DNA of 64,000 nt from Acidobacteriota bacterium (GCA_024641665.1 JAHECP010000011.1:1-64000); one strand, 5' to 3'; numbered from the stretch's first letter, positions 38,165 through 49,387 are shown. Translations and numbers: made by a program. The notes: a model not told the origin generated them from the letters alone.

Positions 38165-40588
38165 CTACTCGTACCTGAGCGCCACCATCGGATCCACGCG
38201 CATCGCGCGGCGGGCCGGGATCAGGCAGGCGAGCGTGGCGGCGGCCGCCAGCGCGACGACGACGATGGCGAACACCTCGACGTCCCACGGCTGGACGCCG
38301 TAGAGCAGGATCGTGAGCATGCGCGACAGCCCGCCGGCCAGCACGATGCCGAGCGCCAGGCCGAGGCCGATCTGCCACGCGCCCTGGCGCAGCACCATCG
38401 ACAGCACGCGCCCGCCGCTCGCGCCGAGCGCCATGCGCAGGCCGATTTCCTGCGTGCGGCGGCTCACCGAGAACGCCATCACGCCGTAGAGGCCGACGGT
38501 GGCGAGGAAGAGCGCGGCGGCGCCGAACGCCATGAAGAGCGATCCGAAGACGCTGTAGTGCCAGTTGTTCTCCGCGATCCCCTGCGTGAGCGTACGCACC
38601 CAGTAGAGGGGCAGGTCGGGATCGAGCGCGGCCACCTGGTCGCGCACCGCCGAGGTGAGGGCCATGGGCGCGCCGGCGGTGCGGACGGCGAGGCTGGCGA
38701 AGCGCGGCGGGTTCTGCGCGAGCGGCACGTAGAAGCCCCAGGGCCGCTCGTTCTGGATGCCCGCCATGTACATGTCCGGCGCGACGCCGACGACGGTGAT
38801 CCAGGGCTCCTGGCTGTCGGCCAGCCCGATGCGGAAGCGGCGGCCGACCGGATCCTCTTTCGGGAAGAACTTCGCGGCGAAGCTCTCGTTGACGATTGCC
38901 ACGCGCGGCGCGGCCGCGTCGTCGCCGTCCGAGAAGTCGCGCCCCCGGACGAGCCGGCGGTCGAACGTGGCGAAGAACCCGGGCGTGATGGCGGCGCGCA
39001 TGGCCGACGGGTAGTCCTCGTTGGTGGCGTAGGTGCGGCCCTCGACGGCGAACTGCGGCCGCCCGCCGCCCGTGGTCGGGAGGGCTTCCGTGATCGAGGC
39101 GGCCTCGGCGCCGGGGATCGTGGCCAGCCGCCGGTGCAGGTTCAGATAGAACCGCGCGAGCGCCGCGTCGTCGGGATACGCCGCCTGGAAGAGGCCGATG
39201 CGGGCGGTGAACACGTTGTCGGTCGCGATGCCGTAGTCGGCGTGCTTCAGGTTGACGATGGTCTTGATCGAGAGGCCCGACGCGACGAGCAGACCGCACG
39301 AGACGGCGATCTCGGCGACGACCAGCGCGCGGCTCAGCCGGCCGACGCGCAGTCCCGACGAGCCGCGCGACTCGTCCTTCAGCACCTCGTTCACGTCCTG
39401 CCGCGAGGCCTGGAGCGCGGGCAGCAGCCCCGAGGCGAGCGTGGCGACGAGCGTGAGACCGGCGGTGAAGAGGAGCACCGCCGGGTCGAGCCGGATGTCG
39501 ATCCAGAAGGGCGGCTGCGTGTCGACGATCGAGCGGTTGAACAGCACGATGCCGGCCTGCGCCAGCGCGAGGCCGAAGAGGGTGCCCGCCGTGGCGAGCA
39601 CGAAGGACTCGGCCAGCAGGCGCGCGATCAGGCGCCGGCGGCTCGCGCCGAGCGCGGTGCGGATCGCGATCTCCTTGGTGCGCACGGCCGTGCGGGCGAT
39701 GAGGAGGTTGGCGACGTTCGCGCACGCGATCAGCATCACACCGAACACCGCGCCCAGCATGGTGTAGAGCATGCTGAACACCTGCTTCCCGAAGAACCGG
39801 TCGATGTACGGCTGCACGCTCGCCGTCAGGTTCTTGTTGGTATCGGGATACGCGGCCGCCTCGCGCTTGGAGAGCGCCGCGAACTCGGCCTGGGCCGCCT
39901 CGAACGAGACGCCCGGCTTCAGGCGCCCGAACGGCAGGACGCCCACGCCCTCGCCGCGCTTGGTCCGCAGCACGTCGAGCTGGAGCGGCACCCAGATCTG
40001 CTCGGCCACCGGGAACTTGAAGCCCTCGGGCATCACGCCCACGACGGTGGTCGGCTGGGCGTTGACCCTCAGCGTGCGGCCGACGATCGCCGGATCGCCC
40101 TTGAAGCGCGTCTGCCAGACCTCGTAGCTGAGGATCGCCACACGCGGCGCACCGGGCGCGTCGTCGCCCTTCACGAACGTGCGGCCGAGCAGCGGCGTCG
40201 CGCGCGGGACGTCGAACGCGTTCGCCGTGACGAAGGCGCCGTCGTAGCGCTCGGGGCGGCCCTCGGTGCCGCTGACGTTGATCGTCCCGGTGTAGAAGCC
40301 GGCGAAGACCTCGAAGGACTGCTGCGCGTCGCGCCAGTCCGCGAAGTCCTGCTGGAACACGTCGCGTCCGCCGTCGTTCTCGGGCTGGGTGGTGTCGAGC
40401 ATCGAGACCGCGGCAATCCGATCGGCATTGGGGAACGGCAGCCCCCGCAGGAACGCCCCCTCGATGATGCTGAACATCGTCGTCGTCAGCCCGATGCCGA
40501 GCGTGAGGGCGAGGACGGCGACGGCGGTGAGCCCCGGCTGCTTGAGAAGGGCGCGGGCGCCGTGGCGGAGGTCGGTGCCGAGGGACAT
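38165..40588 (-). CDS. ADOP-family duplicated MacB/FtsX permease (tandem copy)
   Basis: Intact 807-aa paralogue of the gene at 35611. It reads MSLGTDLRHGARALLKQPGL at the N-terminus and FSVSRRTQEIGLRMALGASG before the last helices. AAGGAGT precedes the ATG at 40588, which is preferred over an in-frame start 18 bp upstream. The two proteins share long identical runs such as NRSIVDTQPPFWIDIRLDP versus NRATVDTHPPFWIDVRLDP, so they arose by recent tandem duplication. They may assemble as a pair or respond to different signals. The short intergenic interval of about 110 bp has its own possible promoter. Confidence 0.9.
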   Translation of the reverse strand: MSLGTDLRHGARALLKQPGLTAVAVLALTLGIGLTTTMFSIIEGAFLRGLPFPNADRIAAVSMLDTTQPENDGGRDVFQQDFADWRDAQQSFEVFAGFYTGTINVSGTEGRPERYDGAFVTANAFDVPRATPLLGRTFVKGDDAPGAPRVAILSYEVWQTRFKGDPAIVGRTLRVNAQPTTVVGVMPEGFKFPVAEQIWVPLQLDVLRTKRGEGVGVLPFGRLKPGVSFEAAQAEFAALSKREAAAYPDTNKNLTASVQPYIDRFFGKQVFSMLYTMLGAVFGVMLIACANVANLLIARTAVRTKEIAIRTALGASRRRLIARLLAESFVLATAGTLFGLALAQAGIVLFNRSIVDTQPPFWIDIRLDPAVLLFTAGLTLVATLASGLLPALQASRQDVNEVLKDESRGSSGLRVGRLSRALVVAEIAVSCGLLVASGLSIKTIVNLKHADYGIATDNVFTARIGLFQAAYPDDAALARFYLNLHRRLATIPGAEAASITEALPTTGGGRPQFAVEGRTYATNEDYPSAMRAAITPGFFATFDRRLVRGRDFSDGDDAAAPRVAIVNESFAAKFFPKEDPVGRRFRIGLADSQEPWITVVGVAPDMYMAGIQNERPWGFYVPLAQNPPRFASLAVRTAGAPMALTSAVRDQVAALDPDLPLYWVRTLTQGIAENNWHYSVFGSLFMAFGAAALFLATVGLYGVMAFSVSRRTQEIGLRMALGASGGRVLSMVLRQGAWQIGLGLALGIVLAGGLSRMLTILLYGVQPWDVEVFAIVVVALAAAATLACLIPARRAMRVDPMVALRYE

Positions 40589-40682
40589 GACGGACTCCTT
40601 GCACACCCGGGCCGGGCCCGCCCGGCTGGAGCGCTGTTCGGATGCCTGCTGATCTTACGCACGCGTCCGGGGAGGGGTTCCG

Positions 40683-41837
40683 TCACATCTGGGGGCGACC
40701 TGCCAGGTCGCCCCGACAACGACCCGGCTCGTCGAGAGTCGACCTGGCCGCGGTGCTGCGATCGGCCTGAGAGCTTCCGTTGACCGGCGACAGCACGGCT
40801 TCGAGCAGCGGCCGCATCTGGGACAGCTGTTTCGCGCAAATGACGAGATTCCACGCGCGCTCGAACTTCTTCCATCCCGCGCTGTAGAAGAAGTGCTTCA
40901 GCGCGTGCTTGGCGCAGGCGTGCGCCGAGGCGGCTCGGGCAATCCGGTCCCAGCGATAGAACGTCCGGTAGGACCAGTCGTAGCCGCGCTCGAGCTCCGC
41001 CGCCGAGAGCCGGCTCGGGCGATAGACGACGTGACGCGTGTCGTACAGGTCCCAGTCTCGTGTCGTGACTCGGCCCTGGGCGGCCATGTTCGCGAACATC
41101 GCCGTGCCCGGGTAGGGTGTGAGGATGTGGAACGTGGCCGTGGTAATCCCGCTCTGAACGGCCCAGTCCACGGTGCGGACGAAGACGTCCCCGTCGTCGC
41201 TGTCCAGGCCGAAGACGAAGCTCCCATTGATCATGACTCCGAGATCGTCGAGCCGTCGGACGACGTCGCGATAGCTCCGGCCGAGATTCTGTCGCTTGCC
41301 GGCCCCGGCGAGCGTGTCGGGCGAGAGCGTCTCGAACCCGACGAACAGGCTCCGCAGCCCCGCGGCAGCCGCCTCCTCGATCACATCGTCACGAAGAATC
41401 GAGTCGACTGTTGCGGCTGCCTGGAAGACGCGTTTCATACCGCGCATGCCGCGGAAGAGCTCTCTCGCGAAGCGCGGGTCACCGAGGAGATGATCGTCCA
41501 GGAAGTAGAGATGACGGCCGGGAAGGCGGGCGATTTCCGCGAGTGCGGCATCGACGCGCTGCGTGTAGAACGAGCGACCCCCGGAGAAGAAGGCGTCCTT
41601 GTAGCAGAACGTGCAATGGTGTGGACACCCGCGCGAGACGACAATCGAGTTTGGAACGAGATACAACCGCCGCTGGATCAGATCTCTACGAACAGGGGGC
41701 AGATCGTGGAGCGTGCGCGTCGTCGACACGTACCGCCGGAGAGGCCGGCCGGCCTGGAAGTCACTCAGGAACTGGCGAAACGTGTGCTCGCCGGGGCCGA
41801 GGAAGATCGTGTCCGCGTGCGGCGCCGCCTCCTCTCG
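40683..41837 (-). pseudogene. B12-binding-type radical SAM protein, N-terminally truncated
   Basis: On the minus strand the frame carries a radical SAM core with the [4Fe-4S] cluster motif CPHHCTFC (C-x3-C-x2-C), preceded by the end of a cobalamin-binding-like domain ([20 protein letters not shown]). It is followed by [40 protein letters not shown] and [17 protein letters not shown]. Relatives have about 100 more residues at the N-terminus; here that part is replaced by unrelated sequence and, further up, by an ADOP fragment in the same frame. The C-terminal tail overlaps a REP-like hairpin, so the original stop may have been earlier. Function is doubtful without the full cobalamin domain. 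Confidence 0.78.
40692..40714. repeat. REP-like perfect hairpin
   Basis: Ten-base-pair stem GGGGCGACCT/AGGTCGCCCC with a 3-nt loop, lying inside the last codons of the radical SAM frame. It could be a terminator without a U-tract or a mobile palindromic unit. Confidence 0.6.
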
Positions 41838-41844
41838 AAAGATG

Positions 41845-41859
41845 CTTTGTATCACAAAG
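41845..41859 (-). promoter_or_regulatory. CTTTGT-N3-ACAAAG palindrome in a promoter-like fragment
   Basis: On the minus strand, CTTTGTGATACAAAG forms a perfect 6-3-6 palindrome followed by CGAGAGGAGG, a strong ribosome-binding sequence. The arrangement looks like an operator and leader that have lost their own gene, since the next bases already belong to the radical SAM fragment. It resembles operators used by small winged-helix repressors such as PadR; that link is an inference from form only. Confidence 0.45.
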
Positions 41860-41894
41860 TAATTGCGACTGGCAAGATCGGCGGGTGACGTGTC

Positions 41895-43235
41895 GTGCGT
41901 CCGCTGGCTGACGACGTAGGACAGCACGCCGTAGATGCCGACCGCCGAGAGCGCCAGCGCGACAAGGGCGAAAAGCCCCAACAGGAACCCGGTGAGCCGC
42001 GGCGTCGAGATCGACTCGGCCACCACCTCGATCATCGGCCGCACGTTGGCCACGGGCAGGTTCGGGTCGATCTGCCTCACCACGGCCTCGATCGGCGCCG
42101 CCGCGGCGAGTGGGTCGCCCGCCGTCTTCGCGACCACGTACAGCGTCGGGAGTGCGAAGCCGACCGACCGGTGGAACTGCATGAAGGGCACGTAGAACTT
42201 CTCCTTCACCCGCGCCGTCATGCCGTTGTGCCGCACGTCCTTCACCACGCCCACGACCGTGATCCACGGGCGCGTGGCGCTGCCCATCTTGATGCGGCCG
42301 CCGATCGGGTCGCGTCCGGCCCAGTAGCGACGCGCCATCGTCTCGTTGACGAGCGCGACGAGCTGCGCGTCGGCGGTGTCGGCCGTCGTGAACGTCCGGC
42401 CGCGCGCGAGGCGTTCGCCCATGGTCTCGATCGCGCCGTCCGAGACGACCTGCCAGTCGCCCTTGGCGTTGTTGCCCGGCGTCTCGACGAAGCCGTCCAC
42501 GTCGAGGTCCCAGTCGCCGATCGAGTCCGAGAGCGGCAGCGCGCGGACGCCCGCCCACGCGAGGCCGAGGCCGGCGGTGCCGCCGAGCGAGGCGAGCAGC
42601 AGTCCCTCGGTGAGCAGCTGGCGCACGAGACGCCCGCGGCTCGCGCCGAGCGCGGAGCGGATTGCCAGCTCGCGGTGCCGGCCCTCGGCGCGCGCGAGCA
42701 GCAGGTTCGCGACGTTCACGCACGCGATGAGCAGCAGGAAGCCGACCGCGCCGAAGAGCAGCAGCAGCGCCGGCCGCGCCGTACAGGCCGTGGCTGCCGT
42801 GGTCGGCCGTGGCGGGGTCGATCTGCAGCGGAACCCAGAGCGCGGTCGGCTCCGCGCGGTCGATGTCGTAGTCGGTCGGCAGCCGGAAGCCCGCCGGCAT
42901 CACGCCCAGCACGCGGCGCGACACGCCGTCCACCTCGATGGTGCGCCCGACGACCCGTGGATCGCCGCCGAAGCGCTGTTGCCACAGGCCGTAGCCGAGC
43001 ACGACCACCGGCTCGCCATGGGGCCGGTTCTCGTCGTCGGTGAAGCCGCGCCCGAGGAGCGGCTCGGCGCCGAGCGTCGAGAACGTGTTGGCGGTGACCT
43101 CGCCGATGCCCACGCGGAGCGGATCGCCCGCCCCGGTCAGGTTGGCCCGGCCGGTGTCCCACGCCGCCACGCTCGCGAGCGTCTTGCACCGCTGGCGGTA
43201 GTCGAGGACCTCCAGTTCACATTGGACGGCGACAC
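41895..43235 (-). pseudogene. ADOP-family permease remnant with lost ends and two internal deletions
   Basis: Homology begins abruptly at VLDYRQRCKTLASVAAWDTG, with about 65 N-terminal residues missing. It runs to HGSHGLYG near 42780. After a gap of about 55 codons it resumes out of frame at [20 protein letters not shown]. It then jumps in frame from LAWAGVRAL to [16 protein letters not shown] near 42540 (about 150 codons absent). It ends at SYVVSQRTH near 41895, before the last helices. Sizes are estimated against the intact paralogue at 43387. The frame continues without a stop through a promoter-like fragment into the radical SAM piece, so an in-frame chimeric ORF from about 42719 exists. 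Confidence 0.8.
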
Positions 43236-43294
43236 GCGCCGCGAGGTTGCGGGCGGACCCGACCTTCTTGGGGCCGGGCGTCGTCTAACAGCGA

Positions 43295-43373
43295 GGAAAA
43301 GGGGACGGGAGCTATTTTCCGCTGTCTCTCGCCCAAGGCCCCCTCGTGGAAAATAGCTCCCGTCCCCTTTTCC
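43295..43373. repeat. Long perfect inverted repeat (26-bp arms)
   Basis: Arms at 43295-43320 and 43348-43373 are exact reverse complements around a 27-nt loop; the core word is GGGGACGGGAGCTATTTTCC. It sits between the ADOP remnant and the intact ADOP gene, 13 bp before its ATG. It could be a REP/BIME-type element or a strong RNA hairpin controlling that gene. No transposase is adjacent. Confidence 0.8.
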
Positions 43374-43386
43374 CCAGGGAGGCCCC

Positions 43387-45831
<2,445 letters not shown>

Positions 45832-45857
45832 GCGCTACGGTGAAGCCGTGCCCGACG

Positions 45858-46310
45858 TCACGAGGCGGCCTCCAGCTCCTCGTACGGCGCGCTGATGTAG
45901 TCGCCGTCGACGTCCGAGCGAAGAACGATCGTCGTCAGCATCACCTTCAGCGTGTAGCGTCCGTCCTTGAGCGTCGTGACGACGATCGGCTGGTGCGTGG
46001 CGACGAGCCAGTCGTAGACGCCCACCCAGATGTCGAACCCCACGTCGAAGTAGGGGGGAAAGCGCCGGCGCGCGCGGAGATAGGGCCTCATCTGATCGCG
46101 CAGCCCCGAGAGCGCCTGGCTCACGAACATACGCGACGCGTCGCGCTGCAGCCTCAGCTCGTTCGCGACGCCCAGCAGCGCGTCGGCGATCTTCTTGACG
46201 GCCTCGGCGTCCGTCGTGACCTGGGCGCCGTCGGCCGGCGCCGGCGCCACGATGGTCCCCAGCAGCCCGCCGACCACGCTTCCCGACAGCACGTCGCGTC
46301 TCGGTATCAT
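45858..46310 (-). CDS. Small Tat-signal-like secreted protein, function unknown
   Basis: A 150-aa protein. The N-terminus MIPRRDVLSGSVVGGLLGTI has a twin-arginine-like pattern followed by a hydrophobic stretch and a likely cleavage after ADGAQ. The mature part is mainly helical (VKKIADALLGVANELRLQRD) then beta-rich with aromatic residues (YFDVGFDIWVGVYDWLVATH). No family is recognised. AAGGAGGG precedes the ATG. It is convergent with the ADOP gene on its left, and nothing in the neighbourhood suggests a pathway. Confidence 0.65.
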   Translation of the reverse strand: MIPRRDVLSGSVVGGLLGTIVAPAPADGAQVTTDAEAVKKIADALLGVANELRLQRDASRMFVSQALSGLRDQMRPYLRARRRFPPYFDVGFDIWVGVYDWLVATHQPIVVTTLKDGRYTLKVMLTTIVLRSDVDGDYISAPYEELEAAS

Positions 46311-46463
46311 CGCGCAAGCCCTCCTTCTCCTGGATCGGCGGGGCCCCCTGCACCCCGCCTAGCTCGTCGCTCGCGGGGGCCCCAAGAGCCCCGCTCCGCT
46401 TCCTCGCTCGGACTGTCGTCAAGGATACGACGTTTCGGAGGGCGCGGCGGCCGTCGGCGCGGT

Positions 46464-47027
46464 TCAGCGGGGTCGCCGGAGCTCCGCCGCGACCCGCGCG
46501 GCGGTGTCCCGGGCCGCTTGCGTCTCGAATCGTCCGGGTTGTCCGACCGGCCAATCGCCTGATAGAGCTGCGCGAGCGAAGCCTCGCTCCTGACCCTGGG
46601 GCGCCCGCGCGACCTCGACGGCATGTCGCAGCTCGTGTGCGAACGCCACGATCAGTCCATCCAGTTCATCGTGTGGCCGATGCGGGCGCAGCCAGACCTT
46701 GACATACCGCTTTCCCGCCGCCGATCCCAAGAATTGCAGCGCCCCGTCCAGGCGCAGCCCTCCGTCCAGGGCGCGCGCCTCGTACGGATCGAGATCGACG
46801 TACACGACGACGTCCGACGCCGCGATCTCCTCGAGCAGCTGTTCGAAGGTCGCCGAGCGCTCGGCGCCGCGTGCGAGCAGCGTCCGTCCGCGTGCCTGCA
46901 GGGGACGGACGTCGCCCGGGCCGATTGTGCCGGCGCCTGCCGGCCACGCCGCTCCGCAGACCAGCAGCACGACCAGCGCCGGCCCGACCGCCCGCCGGAC
47001 GATCGATGCCGCGAGGATTGCCCGCAT
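46464..47027 (-). CDS. Secreted protein with a zincin-like HELRH motif
   Basis: A 187-aa exported protein with a signal peptide (residues about 1-30, ending AGAGT). The centre reads LIVAFAHELRHAVEVA, which has the HExxH form of zinc metallopeptidases on a helix, after beta strands (DVVVYVDLDPYEARALDG; RYVKVWLRPHRP). A third zinc ligand is not obvious, so activity is uncertain. Its start codon lies only a few bases from the homologous part of the divergent sigma factor, so the promoter region of both genes is apparently missing. Confidence 0.68.
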   Translation of the reverse strand: MRAILAASIVRRAVGPALVVLLVCGAAWPAGAGTIGPGDVRPLQARGRTLLARGAERSATFEQLLEEIAASDVVVYVDLDPYEARALDGGLRLDGALQFLGSAAGKRYVKVWLRPHRPHDELDGLIVAFAHELRHAVEVARAPQGQERGFARAALSGDWPVGQPGRFETQAARDTAARVAAELRRPR

Positions 47028-47551
47028 GGCGCGCCGGGGATCCAACCGCCCTGGAGCGCCTCCTTCCGCTGGTCTACACGGAGCTGCACCGGCTGGCGCA
47101 TCGCCACATGCGGGGCGAGCGCCCGGGGCACCACACCCTCCAGGCCATCTCCGCCCAGCTGATGCGGCGCATCCTCGTGGACGCGGCGCGCGCGCGCGGC
47201 TCGCGCAAGCGGGGCGGCGCGGCGGTCCACGTCGCGCTGGACGCCTCGGCCGTCGTGTCGCCGGAGCGGGACGGGGACCTGCTGGCGCTGGACGAAGCGC
47301 TGACCCGACTGGCGGCGGTGGACGCGCGCAAGGCCCAGGTGGTGGAGCTGCGGTACTTCGGCGGCCTGAGCGTCGGAGAGACGGCGGATGCGCTGCAGGT
47401 GTCGGCGGAGACCGTGATGCGCGACTGGAAGGTGGCGAAGCTGTGGCTGCTTCGCGAGCTGAAGAGAGGCCTGTCCGATCCGAGCGCCGCGCGTTTCTGG
47501 ACGGCGTGTGCGCGGGGGACGCGGCGCTGCGGCGCGAAGTCGAGTCGCTGA
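47006..47551 (+). pseudogene. ECF sigma factor (TIGR02999-like) with an internal deletion
   Basis: The sequence starts as a sigma-70 region 2 (AWRAGDPTALERLLPLVYTE, HRHMRGERPGHHTLQ) and then passes directly to AISAQLMRRILVDAARARGS. In the family about 30-35 residues (the TALVHEAYLRL part and beyond) normally lie between these pieces, including part of the -10-binding helices. Region 4 is intact (KAQVVELRYFGGLSVGETAD; VSAETVMRDWKVAKLWLLRE). After RELKRG the frame runs into unrelated residues because the 3' end is fused to the kinase remnant. Binding to the -10 element is probably lost. Confidence 0.75.
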
Positions 47552-48753
47552 TGGCGCAGGAGTCCGACGCGCGGGCGTTCCTCGAGACGCCGGCGGCGAC
47601 CGTGGCGCTGTCGCCCGGCGCGCGGCTGGGGCCGTACGAGATCAACGCGTTTCTCGGCGCGGGCCCCTCGACAGGTGAAGGTGGCGCCTTGACCCTCGCT
47701 GTCGGCACCATGCCCGGGCCGTACGAAGTGGTGGGAGCGCTCGGGGCAGGCGGGATGGGCGGCCGTTATCTCCCTTCCGGCCACTTGGCCTATGCGCGCG
47801 CCGGGCGTCCCGAGGCGGTGCCTTTTGATCCCGTGCGGTTGGCGCTCACGGGAGCGCCAGGCGGCTTGATTCCGGACGTCATGCAAGCCGTCAACTCGGG
47901 AAGTGCGTTTGTCAACTCGGGCGCGGCCCAGTTCACCACGTCGAGCACGGGCACGCTCGTCTACGTGAGCGGTGGGGTCGTCCCCGATCGGCTGAACGAG
48001 CTCGTCTGGGTGGACCGCACTGGGTCGCTCGTCGAGACATTGCTGATTCCACCAGGGCCGTGCTCGGCCCCGAAGCTGTCTCCCGACGGGCGCCGGATTC
48101 TGTACGTCACGATGGGCTTGAGCGGGTCTCTGTGGTGCTACGACTTGGCGCGGCGGACCCCGATGCTCATTCCGACGCGGGAGCCGCAGCCGTGGTACCC
48201 CATCTGGGCGCCTGACGGGCAGCGCGCGGTATTTGCCGCGCCGCCCGGCCGCTACTCGCGGCTCCACGTTGTGCCAGTGGACGGGCGAAGCGTCTCCACC
48301 GAACTGGCGGGAGAGCTGCCCGAGACTGCGTCGGAATATCCCGGGTCGTGGACGCCGGACGGACGGACTCTCGTGTACTCCAGAGAAACCGATGACGGGG
48401 TCAGTCTCTGGCAGTACCGAATCGCCTCGGCCGCCCCCCCCCGCGCTCCCTCCTACTTTCGAAACCCGCGTTGGCCGGAGAACTCCGCTTGACGCCAAGA
48501 CTCAACTGGCCGGCGGTGTCCCCGGACGGGCACTGGCTTGCGTACGTGTCGAACGAGTCGGGCCACCACGAGGTCTACGTCCAGCGGTTCCCCGAGCTGG
48601 GCAATCGGCAGCGACTGTCCCCGAACACAGGACGGGCGCCTGTCTGGCGTCGTGCGCCGGCGCATCCAGCCGATTCCGCCGCCGCCCTCGCAGATGCACG
48701 TCGTCCTCTACTGGTTCGAGGAGCTGAAGGCGAAGGTGGGAGGGGGAGGCTGA
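47476..48753 (+). pseudogene. Ser/Thr protein kinase with WD40/TolB-like propeller, multiply deleted
   Basis: Pieces of the acidobacterial kinase-propeller architecture are present in order. A leader (RRAFLDGVCAGDAALRREVE) is followed by a glycine-loop start LGPYEINAFLGAG. A second, different glycine-loop start then reads GPYEVVGALGAGGMG. The whole catalytic domain is missing. The propeller begins abruptly at RYLPSGHLAYARAG and continues with LSPDGRRILYVTMGLSGSLW and SWTPDGRTLVYS. Near 48440-48490 it shifts frame to [20 protein letters not shown], and near 48660 it shifts again to the usual C-terminal word [11 protein letters not shown]. No HRD or DFG motif exists, so it cannot be a kinase. 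Confidence 0.78.
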
Positions 48754-48886
48754 GCATTGCCGATTGAAGATCGCCGATTGCCGATTGTCCGCCTTCGTGC
48801 GGCGGGCCGTGTCGCGCTTCGGCGGGACAGATCGAGGTGGTATATCACCAGCGCTAGCGCCCGTGCGGACCGCAGAGAAGTGAGAG

Positions 48887-49099
48887 TCACAGCAGCTTCT
48901 TGAACGCCTCGATCGTCAGACCTGCGTCCTGCACGATTCCGCCCATCGTGTACGCGTTGACCGGATCGTGACGAGGAATGGTCAGGATCCGGACGCCGTC
49001 GGACATGACGATGTGCTTGCCTTGGCGGACGATTGAGAAACCGGCTTTCTGAAGGGCCCGGACTGCGGCGAGATGGTTGACGCCGGACAGCTTTGGCAC
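48887..49099 (-). CDS. hicA: HicA-type mRNA interferase toxin
   Basis: A 70-aa toxin with a double-stranded-RNA-binding-like fold that cleaves mRNA. It reads VRALQKAGFSIVRQGKHIVM, with the conserved catalytic His in QGKH, then LTIPRHDPVNAYTMGGIVQD and LTIEAFKKLL, all usual for HicA. No ATG is in place; the GTG at 49099 is chosen because it lies 2 bp after the HicB stop and starts the homology. It forms a pair with hicB, antitoxin gene first. No sign of degeneration. Confidence 0.9.
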   Translation of the reverse strand: MPKLSGVNHLAAVRALQKAGFSIVRQGKHIVMSDGVRILTIPRHDPVNAYTMGGIVQDAGLTIEAFKKLL

Positions 49100-49101
49100 G
49101 G

Positions 49102-49299
49102 TCAGACCAGAACGTCGATCTCGCGCACGTCGGCGTCCTTGACGACCTCGTCTCTGGCCGCGAGGTACTCGCGAATAGCCTCGCGAATGTTGGCCACGGC
49201 CTCGTCCTCGGTGGCCCCTTGCGACCAGCAGCCCGGCAGACCAGGGCAGGACACGCTGTAGCCTTCCTCGGACCGCCGAAGGACGACCTTGTACTTCAT
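49102..49299 (-). CDS. hicB: HicB-type antitoxin
   Basis: A 65-aa short form of HicB with only the partial RNase H-like fold: MKYKVVLRRSEEGYSVSCPG, then LPGCWSQGATEDEAVANIRE and AIREYLAARDEV. It neutralises HicA by binding its active site. The ATG at 49299 has GGAGAG upstream; a longer in-frame start exists but has no homology. There is no added DNA-binding domain, so autorepression is uncertain. Confidence 0.9.
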   Translation of the reverse strand: MKYKVVLRRSEEGYSVSCPGLPGCWSQGATEDEAVANIREAIREYLAARDEVVKDADVREIDVLV

Positions 49300-49387
49300 C
49301 TGGTTCTCTCCGCGCAGGAGCACCTGGTTGATTGTAACGCACGCCGTCTTCATGGGGCGCCACCTGGCGGATTGACGGGCACCCACC

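Noticed and set aside
40683-42719. The 678-codon ORF taken as one genuine fusion protein
   Set aside because: The two halves are each truncated at positions that remove essential parts, and a promoter-like leader lies between them. It is reported as two pseudogene pieces instead.
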